Positions 45,134-58,200 of a stretch of 64,000 bases of DNA are shown here, one piece after another. A program made the position numbers and the translations under genes. The DNA is from Kappaphycus alvarezii (Eukaryota; Rhodophyta; Florideophyceae; Gigartinales; Solieriaceae), in the NCBI GenBank assembly GCA_002205965.3, contig NADL03000596.1, positions 310,001-374,000 on the forward strand, given 5' to 3'. The notes beneath the pieces are model-generated. The model worked only from the letters and a program-made list of their open reading frames with translations. It was not told the origin of the DNA and made no database searches. Positions within the stretch are counted from its first letter, which is position 1. Every line of letters starts with the position of its first letter.

Positions 45134-45295
45134 ATGGCCGTTGTCTTTTGGTTCTTCTCAGACCCTTTTTTTGGGGCAATTTTTGGGTCCCATTTTTTGG
45201 GCAATTTTTTAGGTCTGAAAAAGAACCATTTTTGGGTCTGAAAAAGAACCAAAAGACAACGGACATTGCACCAAACAATTTTACTGGTCTAAATA
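45134..45295 (+). repeat. Foldback MITE, remainder (inner left arm, loop, right arm)
   Basis: 45139-45165 (CGTTGTCTTTTGGTTCTTCT plus CAGACCC) is mirrored at 45232-45260. The outer right arm (CATTGCACCAAACAATTTTA through TAAATAG, to 45295) mirrors 39591-39620. Taken without the copia insertion, this is a MITE of about 195 bp with arms of about 62 bp and a short T/G-rich loop. Superfamily unknown; no clear target duplication of its own was found. Confidence 0.75.
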
Positions 45296-46719
45296 GATAG
45301 TCTAATCTCATATATCACACCTAGTCCGTTTGGTTTATGCGAAAGCTTTCTCGAAATCAACGTTGCGGGTTCTGTGGTTCTGCAATGCTTTCTATGTACA
45401 GAGAAGTTAGCACACTTCCACAATAATTATGAATCAAAAAGAGATTCTCATGAAATATATGACACCGCTAACTTTCACAAAAATGAAAAACGTGAACATA
45501 TCACAACATAAAACTTGAAGGCTGGAAATCAGATCGATAGTAAAAAGGATCCGCTTACGAAATTTCTTTCTCGTCGCAATTCCATAGGAATGCTTTCACA
45601 GACTCAATACCGTTAAATTTTAGATAATCCAGTGCCCACAATACATGATTAGGAAATGCCGTTTCAGACACTTTTGAAGATAGCATAACCCACATGATAA
45701 CTGAAAATCGATTGAAACTCATAACAAAGCCCTAAAAATTTGCTCGGAGATAGTTCTGGTACGGTGTAGCCCTTGAGACACCATTGATGCAGGCGAGTTA
45801 TAACCCTGATATCCAGAAAGGGCTTCTATAATAGGTGTCAATCCCAGTGCGATAGATAAGTAAGGAATAGTCAACGGAAGGAGAGGGTAAGGTGTGGCTC
45901 GATAGGACAGAGAACAATAGGAAAGGGGAAAGAACCTTTGATGCACGATAGAAGAGCTTTGGTAGTGCTCGCGATGAGCCTTCACTGGGTTGACCATTTT
46001 TTACCCAAACTCTTCGCGTACTATCGTTTAACTTAAAGGAAGACCACTTTGTTGATTTTACTCACCCATTAGTCCCAATAAAGACCCTACCTAAGAACCG
46101 TGCCAGGAGCCCCACGGTGAGGGGGAGGCTCCCTACTTCTGCCATCTACCCTACCGTGCCAGTATTCCGTACAGTAAAATGAGTTATTGAAACTAGCGTA
46201 CACTGCCTATCGGACATGCAGTGTGCTTACAATAGTACGCAGTCGCCAAAAATATAACACTAATAAAAGTAAAGTAAAGTGTTTCCTCAATTTCTTCCCA
46301 ATATACCCCTTTTCTCCCAAACTGCCATGCCAAGCGTCCATTACGAGTAGTGAAAATAGCTGCGCCTTAGTCTACGTTATTGGAGGACACCTCCATAAGA
46401 TGAGAAATATCCTGGCTTACACGTCTGCTTCCTTGCGAACGCAGTCCGTAATACTTCTCTTGGCTTCGACAACAAAATTCGTATTCAAATTGTGTACAGC
46501 AGACATAAATAATGCTTCCCTCCAATCATCAGAACAGCTCACAAGAGATATATTGTAATGCACTTCTCTTCCCGAATTCGAGCTCGAGCCGGATCAATGC
46601 CTCAAATTTATTCTACCAACAGAAATAACTTCTTTCTCACCTCTTATGTTTCGAGCTCCCCTCTTTTACCGCCGCCCCATCTACACTGCTCTGCTTACTG
46701 CTTTACTGCTACTATTGCT
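45296..46719. other. Intergenic, no gene recognised
   Basis: AT-rich with short frames on both strands. Nothing in composition or motifs supports a gene. Confidence 0.4.
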
Positions 46720-47043
46720 CTAACTACCTTCTCGGTGACTTCCGAATACCTGAAGCTCTTTTTCCAGACGGGTTCGTTCTACTTTCATCCCCTTGCTAAG
46801 ATGTCGCTTACTCTGACCTAGACGCCTTTTGAGTTTCCTTACCACTATTTTAGCAGTTGTAGGAATAATCCGGGAGGATGGCCTCCAGACGCTTTCTTTT
46901 CTTTGATTGAGGTCATAAGGGGCGGAATCGGTTTTCAGGTTTTTTTGTTTTTCTGATTTCGCTGTGGTTTCTATTTTCATTTCGGATTCTCCTGGTTTTA
47001 AATTAGTCCCTTTGCATGTTTGGTTGCATAAAGTACACCTCAT
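46720..47043 (-). CDS. Hypothetical 107-residue basic protein, uncertain
   Basis: Begins MRCTLCNQTCKGTNLKPG, with three Cys that could bind metal. It then becomes very Lys/Arg/Glu-rich with no hydrophobic segment (KLKRRLGQSKRHLSKGMK), likely helical and nuclear or nucleic-acid binding if real. No family recognised, no neighbouring partner, and no promoter evidence. It could equally be the start of a decayed transposon ORF or chance. Confidence 0.2.
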   Translation of the reverse strand: MRCTLCNQTCKGTNLKPGESEMKIETTAKSEKQKNLKTDSAPYDLNQRKESVWRPSSRIIPTTAKIVVRKLKRRLGQSKRHLSKGMKVERTRLEKELQVFGSHREGS

Positions 47044-48759
47044 TTACCCTCATCTGAATTTTGCGTCAGCCCTCATTTTATCCTAATTTGATTTCTTCAT
47101 TTTTGCCTCCTGGATTTTGCTGCTAGAACATTTCTTTGCAGGACCCGTAACTCTGAGCTGTGCTACATTCTCAGCGCTCATTTTCGCGGTACTTAAAGTA
47201 CTCTGATTGGGTCTGCGATACACAGTTCAATTTTTAACTTTATTTGAGTTTGGAGCAAAGCATACAGTAGGCGAACAACCGTTATATTAATGCCATAAAT
47301 TTATCATCATGTGCACAATTATCTGACAACACTGGGGAGTGTCATTACTCTAAAGTAAACACATTTCAGGAGCACTCTAATACAAACTACAGTGCAGTCG
47401 TCATTCTGCATACATGTAACGATCGAAGATAACTCCCTTATTCGAGAGGTTTAACATAATTGAAATCGCAGCAAGTTGTTCCGCTGAGGTGATCAGCCTC
47501 GGCAGTTCTCAATAAAATCCATTCTTTTGTACCATACTATCCTACGTCTACCTCTACTCCTATCCCCACACTGTCGATACATACATTTGATTGTACAAGG
47601 TTACGACTGCGCGCGTAGCGACTGTTATAAACACGATAATAGTTAAAATTTTGTCAAGGGCAAGAACGGCAGAAGAATATCAAATATTCATCACACAGAG
47701 ATAGCTGAAATTCAGATTATGAGTTTTTTGTATTGATGTTTATTAAACAATAATGTTAGCTTTCACTTAATAATAATGGGTTTCGTTCGCCTTCAAGATG
47801 CTAAAGACGATGGCTTCCATGGATAATTCGATAACGGGCCAAAATTTAGTCGTGAATATAATATCAGTAATTAACATCTGGTTACGCCGCATTCCGTATA
47901 TTTTTCCACTTTCCTTGAAATTTATCTATGATTGTATCGAATTTCAAAAGTAACCGAACCAATGATATTTTGTATTGCTGTTCTATTTTTCTATGATACA
48001 ATTATCTTTCCAATCAAGGGGAGCGAGAGCATGACCCAGTATTTCAGATCTCATCATCAGAGTTGTGAAATTTTGAATTTCTTCGTAACTCGTCGGTGTG
48101 CATGGATATTTTCTTCAGGAAGCGTATGGTATATAATTTGCAAGTGTAGGGTTATTTGAATCCCCAAATCTGAAAGCGCGATGTAAATAAGATCGCACAA
48201 ATCGTACATCTAATTTTTTGCTTTATCTCATTTTTCGATTTTCATAAGATCTCAAGGTTAAATTAGAATGCAGAATGGAAGAGATATTCATAACGCGCAA
48301 GATTTGGCGGCTTTTATTCGATACGATTCCGACACACACTGTGAAGCAATTAAGCGCACTTACAGTATGCTAGACTTACTTAACTTAGGGTGCTTCACTG
48401 GACTACTGTCTTGAAGGTCGTTGATTTGTGTCAGTAGTTGATTGGTCGCTTCATATTTAATATTAATGTCGCAATAAAGTTGGCTGTTTCAGAGGCTATT
48501 TCTTCGCAAAAGGTTAGTTCACCCGAGGACCTTAAAATTTTGTAAAAACTAGTTGTCTCAAAATTCAGGACAATTTTCCTGAACGAAAAAGTTTTTGTAA
48601 TACTTTACAGTACTTCTGCAACTGCTCAACGAACCCTGACAGTTCATGGAAAACTAGACCCCATCGGAGGGGGTGTCCAAATTTTTTTGTGTTTGGAGTA
48701 TGATGTGCCACAGTACAGTATTCTAACCACCAACCCCAACACTCACCGTCTCCATTATG
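47044..48759. other. AT-rich intergenic DNA, 1.7 kb
   Basis: No convincing gene. TACAGTAC-like words occur near 48604 and 48712. Confidence 0.4.
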
Positions 48760-49521
48760 CCACCGTCGACATATGCGGCGACCGATCCGAAGATCCCGCG
48801 CGCCCTCGTCGTCTCCGTCCCCGTCGCTTCCGTTCCCGATCTTGCAGCCATCGCCCCTGCCCAAAAGGAGCCCTGACCTTGGCGGCTGCCGAAGCCATCT
48901 TGGCTGACTGAGCCCGCCGTTCTGATCCACGCCACAAACTGGAAGAGCGCATCGCCGCCTGCATTGGGACCTTCAAACCCTCTGCCCCCGCACCAGACTC
49001 CTCCCGACTCTTCTCAAAGCAATAATTGCCTTTGGAATATCCCCTCCGCCGAGCCCTATAGTGCGTTCCAGTCGCACAGCAACGCCTAGAACTCTCTCCT
49101 GCCGGTTTCCGACACTGCCGGCCGCATCATGCCCTCCCACGTTTCCCCCCATGTTTCGACCGAAGAAGATACGTGTTCATCCAAGAACCCGCTCTCGCCC
49201 AGTTCTCACACATCGTCGCTCACCTCCAACACACTTTCAGCTAAACTCTCTGACCGCCGCCACGCCGCCCATGACCAAGCCCCCAAGAACTCCTCTCCCT
49301 CTGCTGAAGCAATGCTCACCTCCGAGCCCCAAGGCGCGTCTGCCACCGCAATCACTCCTGCCCTCCTAACCCCCTCTCTTCCCAGGACCGCCCCGCCCTC
49401 CCACACAATCCTCGAAACTCCCAACTGCCTCCTGTTCGGTCTCCTTAAGCTTTCAGATCGAGAAACATCCCACATTTTTTCCTTAGCTTTCGACTCGTTG
49501 GGACTGCCATCGGTGCCCTGA
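48760..49521 (+). pseudogene. GC-rich, Pro/Ser-rich coding relic of unknown function
   Basis: A sharp GC-rich island in AT-rich surroundings. From about 48757 the frame reads MPPSTYAATDPKIPRALVVS, then PVASVPDLAAIAPAQKE. A parallel phase gives LTLAAAEAILAD and DPRHKLEERIAACIGTFKPS. The best open part, 49129-49521 (130 residues), is low-complexity Ser/Pro/Thr followed by an amphipathic end (LLFGLLKLSDRETSHIF). Codon use (C-ending third positions) looks like real coding DNA of a GC-rich host gene, but stops and phase changes are present. No domain recognised. Confidence 0.35.
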
Positions 49522-49713
49522 GGGCTTGCAGAGTGTCGGGAAACCTCTACGAATAGCCTAAAAGCCGATTTTTTAATGTTTTTCTAATATGGCTCTGGTG
49601 CAATGGAAAGTCCGATCCCACCTCCACCCCGCCTAACGGAGTCGAATTTGTGCAACGGCCTCCTTGACGGTCAGCCTGTAAGAAGCCGAAGCGTTTTCAG
49701 CTCTAGATCGGTC

Positions 49714-50073
49714 TCAATAGGCTCTTTTCAGGCGACTGTAGTTATCTTCTGCCAATGCCATCATATCTTCATCTATTTCCCTTCGTGCTTCAATTAGGAG
49801 TGCATGCGACTTTCTAATATCCTCTAGTAAAGCTGAGTCCTCAGCGTGCCTTCTAATCCGGGGATTAACCTCCTGAACGCTGAGGTACTCACTCAGTTGA
49901 GCTGACACTTTCATCCAAGCGTCATCAGTAGACATAGATTTGTGCTTTCCCAGCGACCTACCGTGACCGGAGGATATAGTAGGTATATCATCCATGGCAG
50001 CATAAAGGTCGTCATGTCCGTCATCTAGTTCCCGCAGAACCTTCGGATCATTGCATATAGTTTTCGTGAACAC
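49714..50073 (-). CDS. Hypothetical 119-residue acidic helical ORF
   Basis: MFTKTICNDPKVLRELDDGH, then MSTDDAWMKVSAQLSEYLSV and LLEDIRKSHALLIEARREID. Strongly charged and probably coiled-coil in the second half; ends SRLKRAY. No family recognised. It lies on the opposite strand just before a copia-like element (50.4 kb on), so it may belong to another decayed element rather than to the host. Confidence 0.3.
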   Translation of the reverse strand: MFTKTICNDPKVLRELDDGHDDLYAAMDDIPTISSGHGRSLGKHKSMSTDDAWMKVSAQLSEYLSVQEVNPRIRRHAEDSALLEDIRKSHALLIEARREIDEDMMALAEDNYSRLKRAY

Positions 50074-50429
50074 AGAAAGTAGGTCTGTACCTATATTGAC
50101 AGTTCAGCCATCAATCGCAAGAAACAGCAAAAGAGAACCCTGAGAAAGTGCGTCTAGGTCATTGTCAGGCACTTTTCTGCTCAGAAAATCAGGACTCTTG
50201 TCTGGATCCTCCTGACCAGATGCAGTCCACTTTTAAAAAAGTTTGGTATACTGGGCCACAGTATTTCGGTACTTTTCTTTCAATTAATATCCTGGTCTGT
50301 GAACTTTTGGACACACGGATATATGGATGTCCTTGAGCACACCACTGAAGTCCCTTTGAGGTTTATACCCCGGTCATTAAAAAATCGCTCTACAACATTG
50401 ACTCGGAACTGGTCGGGAGATAATCGGCC

Positions 50430-53400
50430 GTGAATTATTATCAGAACCAAGCCCCTTACGGTAGAGATCCCCGTGCCTGTCGCCTTACTCATATCACCTC
50501 CCGATATGACGCCAAGTATTTCAACTGTGCCAGTTTTGACCACGTTGAACGCCGCTGCTGTCAACTCTGCGACGCTGATAGAATCATAAAGAACCGCTTT
50601 GGCTTTATGCTCCGAGAAAAGAGCAATAAGCAAAAGGTCTCCATCCTGAAGAAAATCCTTACCGACAATTCAGTACATACCAACTACCTCTCGGACTCCT
50701 CTGCGATATAATGAACCACTCCCACTTACCACCCTCAAACATTTATGAAAATGCAGATGGTAATTTGAGCGAGTTAGACACTTTACAGAACTCGGAATCT
50801 AACAGTGGATCTGTTTAATTTTCAGAAGGACCGCCCGATCCTCAGGAAACCCTCTTCTTCCAACCCAACCCTTCGGAAGCCCCCGCTCACCGACAATCTT
50901 CTCTTACAACACTTCGTCATCCCTGCCATCTCTTGTCTCCGAATCTTCCCACTCTTCTCTGTCTCCAAATCTTCTCACTCCTGTCTGTCTCCCGATTGCA
51001 ACTCCTCCTCATTCGCCTCATCACGACCCTCACCGGATTTCATCTTAACTCCGTCAACAGATTCAATAACATCCATCAATGATGCAGGTCGAAGACTTAG
51101 AAAACTAAAGCTATCCAAGTCATATGGTAAACGCTTTAACATCCCGATCAACTACTCTGTAACTCACTTCACTACTTCACCCCGAAATTTCAACGCCGCC
51201 GGCCTAGACAGTGGTGCACAGCGGTCATGTATCGGAATACATCAAGCAAAAGCCCTCTGCCGCGGGATGAAGCGGAACCTCAAGCTTCTGCCCTTCGACT
51301 ACAACTTCAAGATCGGAGAGAACGTCTTTATCAGCCTTGTGTTGATAAAAATACACATTTCAACTCCAGACAACTCGTTTATGGAATTAGATGTCGATAT
51401 TGTCGATGCAGATGTCTAACTACTCGTTGGCCTGAACATCCTGGATGAGCACGGCCGAGTAGCACACAACTTTGAAAACGTACTTCATAGTCGTCGGTAC
51501 GGATGGAAATTACCCATCACCAGACATCAGCGGTACATGTACGTGCAATGAGACAGCGCCAAAATCTTCTATAACAGACAAGAATTGAAATATCTCCAAA
51601 AACAATTCTGGCGCCCTTCCGCATCGAATCTGTACAAGTTGCTGCAGCGTGTAGAGACCCTCGACACATCACTTGAAACCCTGTTTACACTAAAGGAGAT
51701 CTTGAGAGCGTGAAGCAAATGTAACAAATACAACAAAGGGCCATATCGTTTCCGTGTAACTTTCCCGCCCTCAGAGTGTGTTTTTAACCACGAGATAGCC
51801 CTCGACTTTGCTTGGCTTCAAGGGAATGCCGCTTCGCATGTAGTAGACCTTCACACCCACATTCCCTCCGCTATGTTCCTCCCAGAAAAGTCCGTTAAGA
51901 CTGTTTGGAACGCCTTTTCAGTGCGCTGAGTGTCCACTTATGTCGACTACCCCGACAAGATGCGTGTTGACCAAGACAGCATCTTCCGCGGAAAATAATT
52001 TGAAACCGTTGCTAAGTCGGCGGGAATCGAACTTAAACTGTCTGTTGTTCACTCGCACAACGTACTTGGATGCGGGTAACGCTATCTTGTCCCGTTGCAA
52101 CGAATTTTCAATAAGACTACCGAGGGTGTTCCCGGTACCGATCATAGCATTGCCCTCCAACTCTCGGTCAATGCAATGAACGACACTCAGGGCCCCACCG
52201 GCTTGACACCCTCCATTCTTGTGTTCGGCTTTATTCCTCGCTTGCCTCCCCAATCTACACCCCTCTTTTCACATGCATACCGCATAAGATCGATGTATAT
52301 TGCCCGCATTGAGATGGCAGACATCTCGCGGAACTTGGACTACAACGCGAATTCCGCGAACAAATTCCGCCGGCAGCGGACTACATAATCAACTTCAGTG
52401 ACCACTTTTATGTTCTGTAGGAGGACAATAAGCAATGGAGAGGACCTTAAGAAGTAACGAAAGTCCTATACAAGCAATTGTGGGAGCAACGCCAAGACAA
52501 AGAGGCCAAATATTCTATTGACCACAGGATGCCAGTCTCAAGGGCCGTTGGCAACTCCTTACTACAGCTTATCAATTAATCTCCGTCCTTCGCCGCGAAA
52601 CCCTCACCCCCAGCTCTTGTCTATCTCACTGAAGTGTTCACTCCCAGTTATTCCCGCAAAAAGGACCGCCGCTTTGCTTCTGCACGAGCAAAATAAATTC
52701 AGGGATTGGTGGACCAAAAATTTTTTGAGGTCGTGCTCCGGGAAGAGCTCCCAGTTGATGCTAATATTATGGGAGCTCGCTATGTGCTCTCTATGAAACA
52801 CAAAAGCACAAAAAAAATAGCTATACAAAGCACGAAATGTGGTGAAATTTTTCGGCGATCAGGACCTCCAGCATCTTGTACACCCCACTTGCATGCTCCG
52901 TCTCAGCTCCGTACGTATTATCATGTCTCTTGCAGCTATCTTTGGCTTCCAGATATGGACACAAGACGTTACTCAGGCGTATTTACAATCCGCAGGTGAA
53001 CTCTTACGAAATGTTTATGTCACCCCACCAGAAGAACAGCAGCTTGACTCAAATAACCTCCTCAAACTGTTAAAACCATTATACAGATTAGCAGATGCAG
53101 GAGACTATTGGGACTCAACTATCACCGCAAACCTTCGCGAAGACCTAAAGATGGAACAGTGCACCCCGTGCATCTGCCTTTTCTATCGAATAATACACGG
53201 AAAACTCGCAGGATTATCTGGATACTATGGTGAAGACAGATGTCATGCTGGTACAAATGAATTACTTGACATAACGAAGATGACAGAACAAAAGTTCAAA
53301 TCTGAGCCACGCAACATGTATAATTTTACCTTTGCCGGTATGCAAGTATCAACAACACCAGAGTGAATCCGCCTCTCCCAATTACAATACCTCGCCAGAC

Positions 53401-53950
53401 TAAAACCTTTGCCGACGGATGCAACATTCAGAGAATACAGGTCCCTACGTCAAAAACTCCAGTGACTCTCGCAAACTAGACCATAAATTACATGCGCAGT
53501 TAATAAGGTATCTAAAAATAAAGAAAACCGTTTCGGTCCGCCCGTCATAGCGGCAATCAACAAAATCGTCCGGCAAGGACACAAATACCATGATCATGGA
53601 ATTTTCCAGTGCCCACTTGACTCTGCATCTATATACCTTAGCGCTTACAGCGATGGCAGCTTCGCAGATAATGATGACCTCTCCACTCAGCTCGGGTTCC
53701 TGATTCTACTCTCTGACAAAAATGATAAGCGCAACATACTGCATTTAATACGCACAGTGGGTGATCCGACGCGGAGTATCGTCCAATGAATGACTATCGC
53801 AACCCTAATTCCTTTGAAGTCGGGTAATGTGAATAAGTGACGCTAATCCCTAATCATCGTCACTTCAAAGACCGCCATTCAACCACTGTTTCGAGGTAAG
53901 ATACCATACCTTCACAGGTAACCCTATCTACAGCATCAATAGATACCGAA
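50430..53950 (+). mobile_element. Ty1/copia-like LTR element remnant, + strand
   Basis: Broken in many places; no LTR pair could be found, so ends are approximate. The order is the copia order. A gag end with YFNCASFDHVERRC (zinc-knuckle-like) is near 50.53 kb. The protease has AAGLDSGAQRSCIG near 51.2 kb, followed by LLVGLNILDEHG. The integrase at 51.6-52.35 kb has PYRFRVTFPPSECVFNHEI, then NDTQGPTGLTPSILVFGF. The RT at 52.7-53.35 kb has TQDVTQAYLQSAGELLRNVY and LLKLLKPLYRLADAGDYW. RNase H near 53.64 kb shows AYSDGSFADNDDLSTQLGF. It is the same broad lineage as the element from 59.2 kb, judging by protease and integrase wording, and more decayed than the element at 39.6-45.1 kb. Confidence 0.8.
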
Positions 53951-54299
53951 TGAATTAAACTTCTTCCATCCTATTACGGGCCTGCTCTATATAGGGGTAC
54001 CTTTCTCCAAATACCCGACACCCTCGACGCAAAAGACATAGCTTGACCAGCAAGGTTCTGAGGCTACGACTCAACAGGTACTTGAGACAGCTTGATAAGT
54101 TGAGACAGCATGGGATCTGTAGTATATCATAATAACTTACAACTAAAACCAACCAACCAACTTCAGGTGCTTTAAACTTTCATACGTTTTAACCACAGAT
54201 TTCCAAGTGGCCGTAAATGCAAACAGAATGAACAAATTCATACCAAAAGACTCTCCTCACCTCTCTCCAGGCATCAGTTGCGCTTCAATGCATTCCAGC

Positions 54300-55090
54300 C
54301 ATGTCGCGGCAAGCACAACTCACTGCAGAAAAGCAAGCTTCAATTTTCGCCTTCAAAAATGACAAACTCACCACAAGGCAGATATCCAATCATTTAGAGA
54401 GTATCACACTGTTTTTGTACGCTTTTCCAAGGATCTAAAGTCTTATATATCCAAAAAAAGAAGTGGTCGCCCATCCAAGATATCACCCGCCGCAAGGAGG
54501 ACCAAAACGACCTAGACACAGTTCCAATCGCATCAGACAAGGTTTGAAGCTTCAATTTTCGAAGCATAGCGTCTCAATAATACTCCAAAGTAGCCCTGAG
54601 CTCGCTTAAAAAAATGAGGACTACTTTCTACCTTAAGGAACATCACAAAAAAGAGAGATTGAACTGGTGCATGGAGAAAGGGAGTATTTCTATTCTTTTT
54701 GGAAGCTAGTCATCTTTCGATACAATGATAAGTTTAACATGGATGTTTTTGATGATTACGCATACTATTGGCATCAACGAGGCACTGAAGAACGTATTTA
54801 CAGTAATTGTCGGCTAAATGGTCTTATTCTCATGGTTTAGGGGGTTTTCCTTACTACGAAACTTGTTATCTTGTCTTTATCGAGGGTTAAATGAAGCCTG
54901 AAAGGTATCACGAGGTGATCAAGAATCATTTGTTGCCTTCGGCTGCCATGACACATGGAGAGTCTTAGAAATTTCAAAAAGACAACTGTCCGTGTTGGAT
55001 ACCGTAGGGTGCTTGGCCAAGGTGGGGGTTGCTTGCGTATTTACTGGAGAGGTGAAAAAGGTATTCAATACCTATCAATGAGTGTAAGTA
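54300..55090 (+). pseudogene. Tc1/mariner transposase relic
   Basis: Begins MSRQAQLTAEKQASIFAFKN, DKLTTRQISNHLE, a helix-turn-helix like the first DNA-binding domain of Tc1 transposases. In another phase it continues YISKKRSGRPSKISPAARRT, the linker motif with GRP before the second helix-turn-helix. The catalytic region is recognisable near 54.7-54.85 kb: FWKLVIFRYNDKFNMDVFDD then YYWHQRG, and GLILMV followed by a stop where the conserved WG stands in relatives (VFxDExKFN...WxxxG...mvWG). Near 54.97 kb FQKDNCPCW resembles the QDNAPCH block. At least four phase changes or stops; no TIRs identified. It lies between two copia elements. Confidence 0.65.
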
Positions 55091-55236
55091 GCAAATCATA
55101 ATTTCAATATAATCCGATAAACTATTGCCTTATAATTACACGTCAGCAAGTAGAAATGCTAGCAACTGTAACTGTTCGTTAGATTACAGAGAAGCCACGT
55201 AGTCTTGCTTCCAATACTCCTCCTCGTCGAATTAGT

Positions 55237-58200
55237 CTACGACTTAAGATTGATATTCTTGACAAACTGATCACTCTTGTCAGTACAAACAGGTTTGGTC
55301 AATGCATCAGCTTTCATCTTGTCTGTAGGGCAAAAGTTTATCTCATTAGCTCCACGCTTGAGCTCATCTCTAACCAATTGGAAACGAACGTCGAGATGCT
55401 TGGTTCTCATTCCTCCCTTCTCAGCCCATGCAATCGCAGGCTGTTTGTCTTTCCACACCTTAGCGGTTGGCACCTTCTCGTTCAACTGACCTAGCAGTTT
55501 GCGCATACGATCCAACGAACGGAAAAATATCGACATAGCCACGTACTCGGCCTCATCAGTGGATATTTCTGTAATGCTTTGCTTGAATGATCTCCAAACA
55601 ATGCAAGAACCCTGCATCTTCAAGATATATCCTGAGGTTGATTTGCGATTGGCTGTTCTCCGGGCCAGTCGGCATCCACAAACGCTAGGCTTTTCCACAG
55701 CCGTCTTGGCTAGGACAAACTCTTCCGCGAATCGAACAGCTTGTTTACGGTCTCTCGGAGGATTACGTTTTGGTTCTTCAGATGTTTTGTCGATGGCTTC
55801 TTCAGTCGGTGGTTCTTCCTCAGCAGTTTATTCTACTTCACGTTCTTCTTTTTTCTCATCGCTACTAGCTTCTTGTTGCTCCTCCTCACCGACGAACTCT
55901 CCTCCTCCAGCGATAGACTGAGCTGAAGGAGCACTTCCTACTGATTATGAAGTTGGTGGGGTGGCCTCCGCTCCGGTAGGGACATGACAGTCAGCAGCAA
56001 CTTCGATATCGTTTACTTGATCCCAAGTGAAATTCTTGCGTGGATTTCTATTCTTAGCCGATCCCTTAGAAGTCATCTCAGTCTCGACAACGCGGCAGTG
56101 CCGAGAAGTGACAACGGCACCTTGATTCTCAAGCCAGACGCGGTATTTAACGCGGGAGACAGAGCGAAGTACCACACCCCGCTTGCCCTTGGGGTCGAGC
56201 TTCTTTTGCTTCTTTTCTTAGACTCGATGCCATACTAGGCCATCAAATACGCGCAAGTGGTCGATGAATAGTAGCTTTTCCGTAAGCTTCTCAGCAGGAG
56301 ACTTTTCCTTCTGCGCCTTAGGTTCGAAGTTTCCAGCGTCAACAGCAGTAATGAGGCATTCAGCCCAAAACTCATCGGACATACCAGAATGAGACAGCAT
56401 TGCTCGAAATGAGCTGTTGAGCGTATGGCTTATTCTTTCCGCGCGTCCATTCTCAGCAGGGATGTACGGTGCGCAAGGGTCGGACTCGATACCCTCGCAG
56501 CTTAGTATCTTAACTGCAGAAGCATATTCCGACTTGTCGACGCCATCCATCGTAATATTCTTGACCGTAATACCGGACTGGCGTTCCACACACTTGAAGT
56601 AGTCCATTGACTCCGTTGCTACCTCCTTCTTGCGTTTGATAGGCGGAGCAATGGCGTGTCCTGTAGCCTCGTCGATGAACGTCACGAAGTACTTTGCTCC
56701 ACTAATCGAGGTGAAATTCATGTGAGCGACGTCAGTGTGTATCGACAGACCTGGAGTTGTGCACAGATTTTTACGCAAAAGCATCGGGCCATTGGTGATC
56801 TTGCCCTCCATGCAGGGTCCGCAGGGATTCTCGAGAGGCTTCTCGGTCAAGTCAATTCTGTTGACTGCCTTCAGCGTTGAAATGCGAGCGATGGCGTTCT
56901 TTTCAGCATAGCCCAAAGTTCCAGAGCTTTATCGAAATTCTTACTCACTTGGGCAGCCCTAGCACGCTCCACACTCATCTGTGGCATCATGTAGAGTTTC
57001 CTTTTTCGTCTACCCATGCCAGAGACCTTGGAATGATCCTTGTGTAGTACCTTTCCATGTCAAATTCAACCTTCTAGCCATCATCGCATAGCTTCGAAAC
57101 AGAAAAAAGCTTCGAAGAGAAGGTTGGAGCGAACAAAACTTGATTTGACGCGACAGTTTCTGTGTTCAGCCCCAGTCCCAGGTTACATTTGCCCACACAA
57201 TTCGGTTTGACAAACTCGTCAGTGACCGTTTGAATTGATGTGTCGACCTTGTAAGACTTCTGTGTAACCAACTTCTCATCACTGAAGATGTGGCTTGTTT
57301 CCCCCGAATCGACTAATGCGGTAGCAGCAACCTTGATGCGAGCAACGTGAGATTGTTCACCGTTTGGACGACCATGACCGCCGCTCTTCCTCAAGTCTGC
57401 CTCCGCTTGCGGCATTTCGACTTCCGGTGACCCTTCGTGTTGCAGTACCAGCACAAAATCTTGGCATTCAGCGTACGTTTATCATCCCGAGGTGAATCAG
57501 CAACCGGCTTCTCATACGAGTTTGAACCCCGTGAAACCTCATACTCCTGCAGCACCCGACAAGTAGCTTGGTTCCAGCTAAGGTCTTCCTTGGTCCGCAA
57601 AGCCAAGATGACCGCCGAATACTTGTACCCAGCTTCCGTAGTAAAGCATTGGAAGAACAGGGTCATGAGAAGCGATTCATCGATTGGAGCCTTCATCGCT
57701 TTCAGCTTCGCAACCAACTTCTCGTATTCAGCAACGTACTTCTCCATCACTTGACCGTTTTAGCGCTTCTTGGCAATGGCAGAGTTTACACTCGCTTTGG
57801 TGAAATTCAAGGTACCAGCAAAACGCTCAGTGAGAGCGTCCCACATCTTCTTCGGGTCGTCATCAAAGTGTATGACAGCATCCATCGGCACATCGCTTAC
57901 ACCCCGAAGAATGATACTGCAAGCGTTGTATGCCGCCTTATTCTGCTCATCAGTGGCCGTTTGTTCTCTGGACCTGCTAATGGCATCACGCATGTCCTTC
58001 TCTATCAGCAAGTCCTTGATGCGAGCCTGCCAGAAGAGGAAGTTGTCTTGTAAACCACGAAACAGAGGCACGGAACCGAAGCGCTCAGCAAGACAGCTTC
58101 TGCGATGCGTTCGCTCGATTTGCAGCTATATTAAAATGCTCCTTGGTAGCTCCATTCGGATCAGTATGTGCTTGTGCCGCCGCAACTTCGCGTGCAGTAA

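Noticed and set aside
55277-55921. + strand frames over the copia RNase H region
   Set aside because: Antisense of the RNase H/C-terminal coding with clear motifs on minus.
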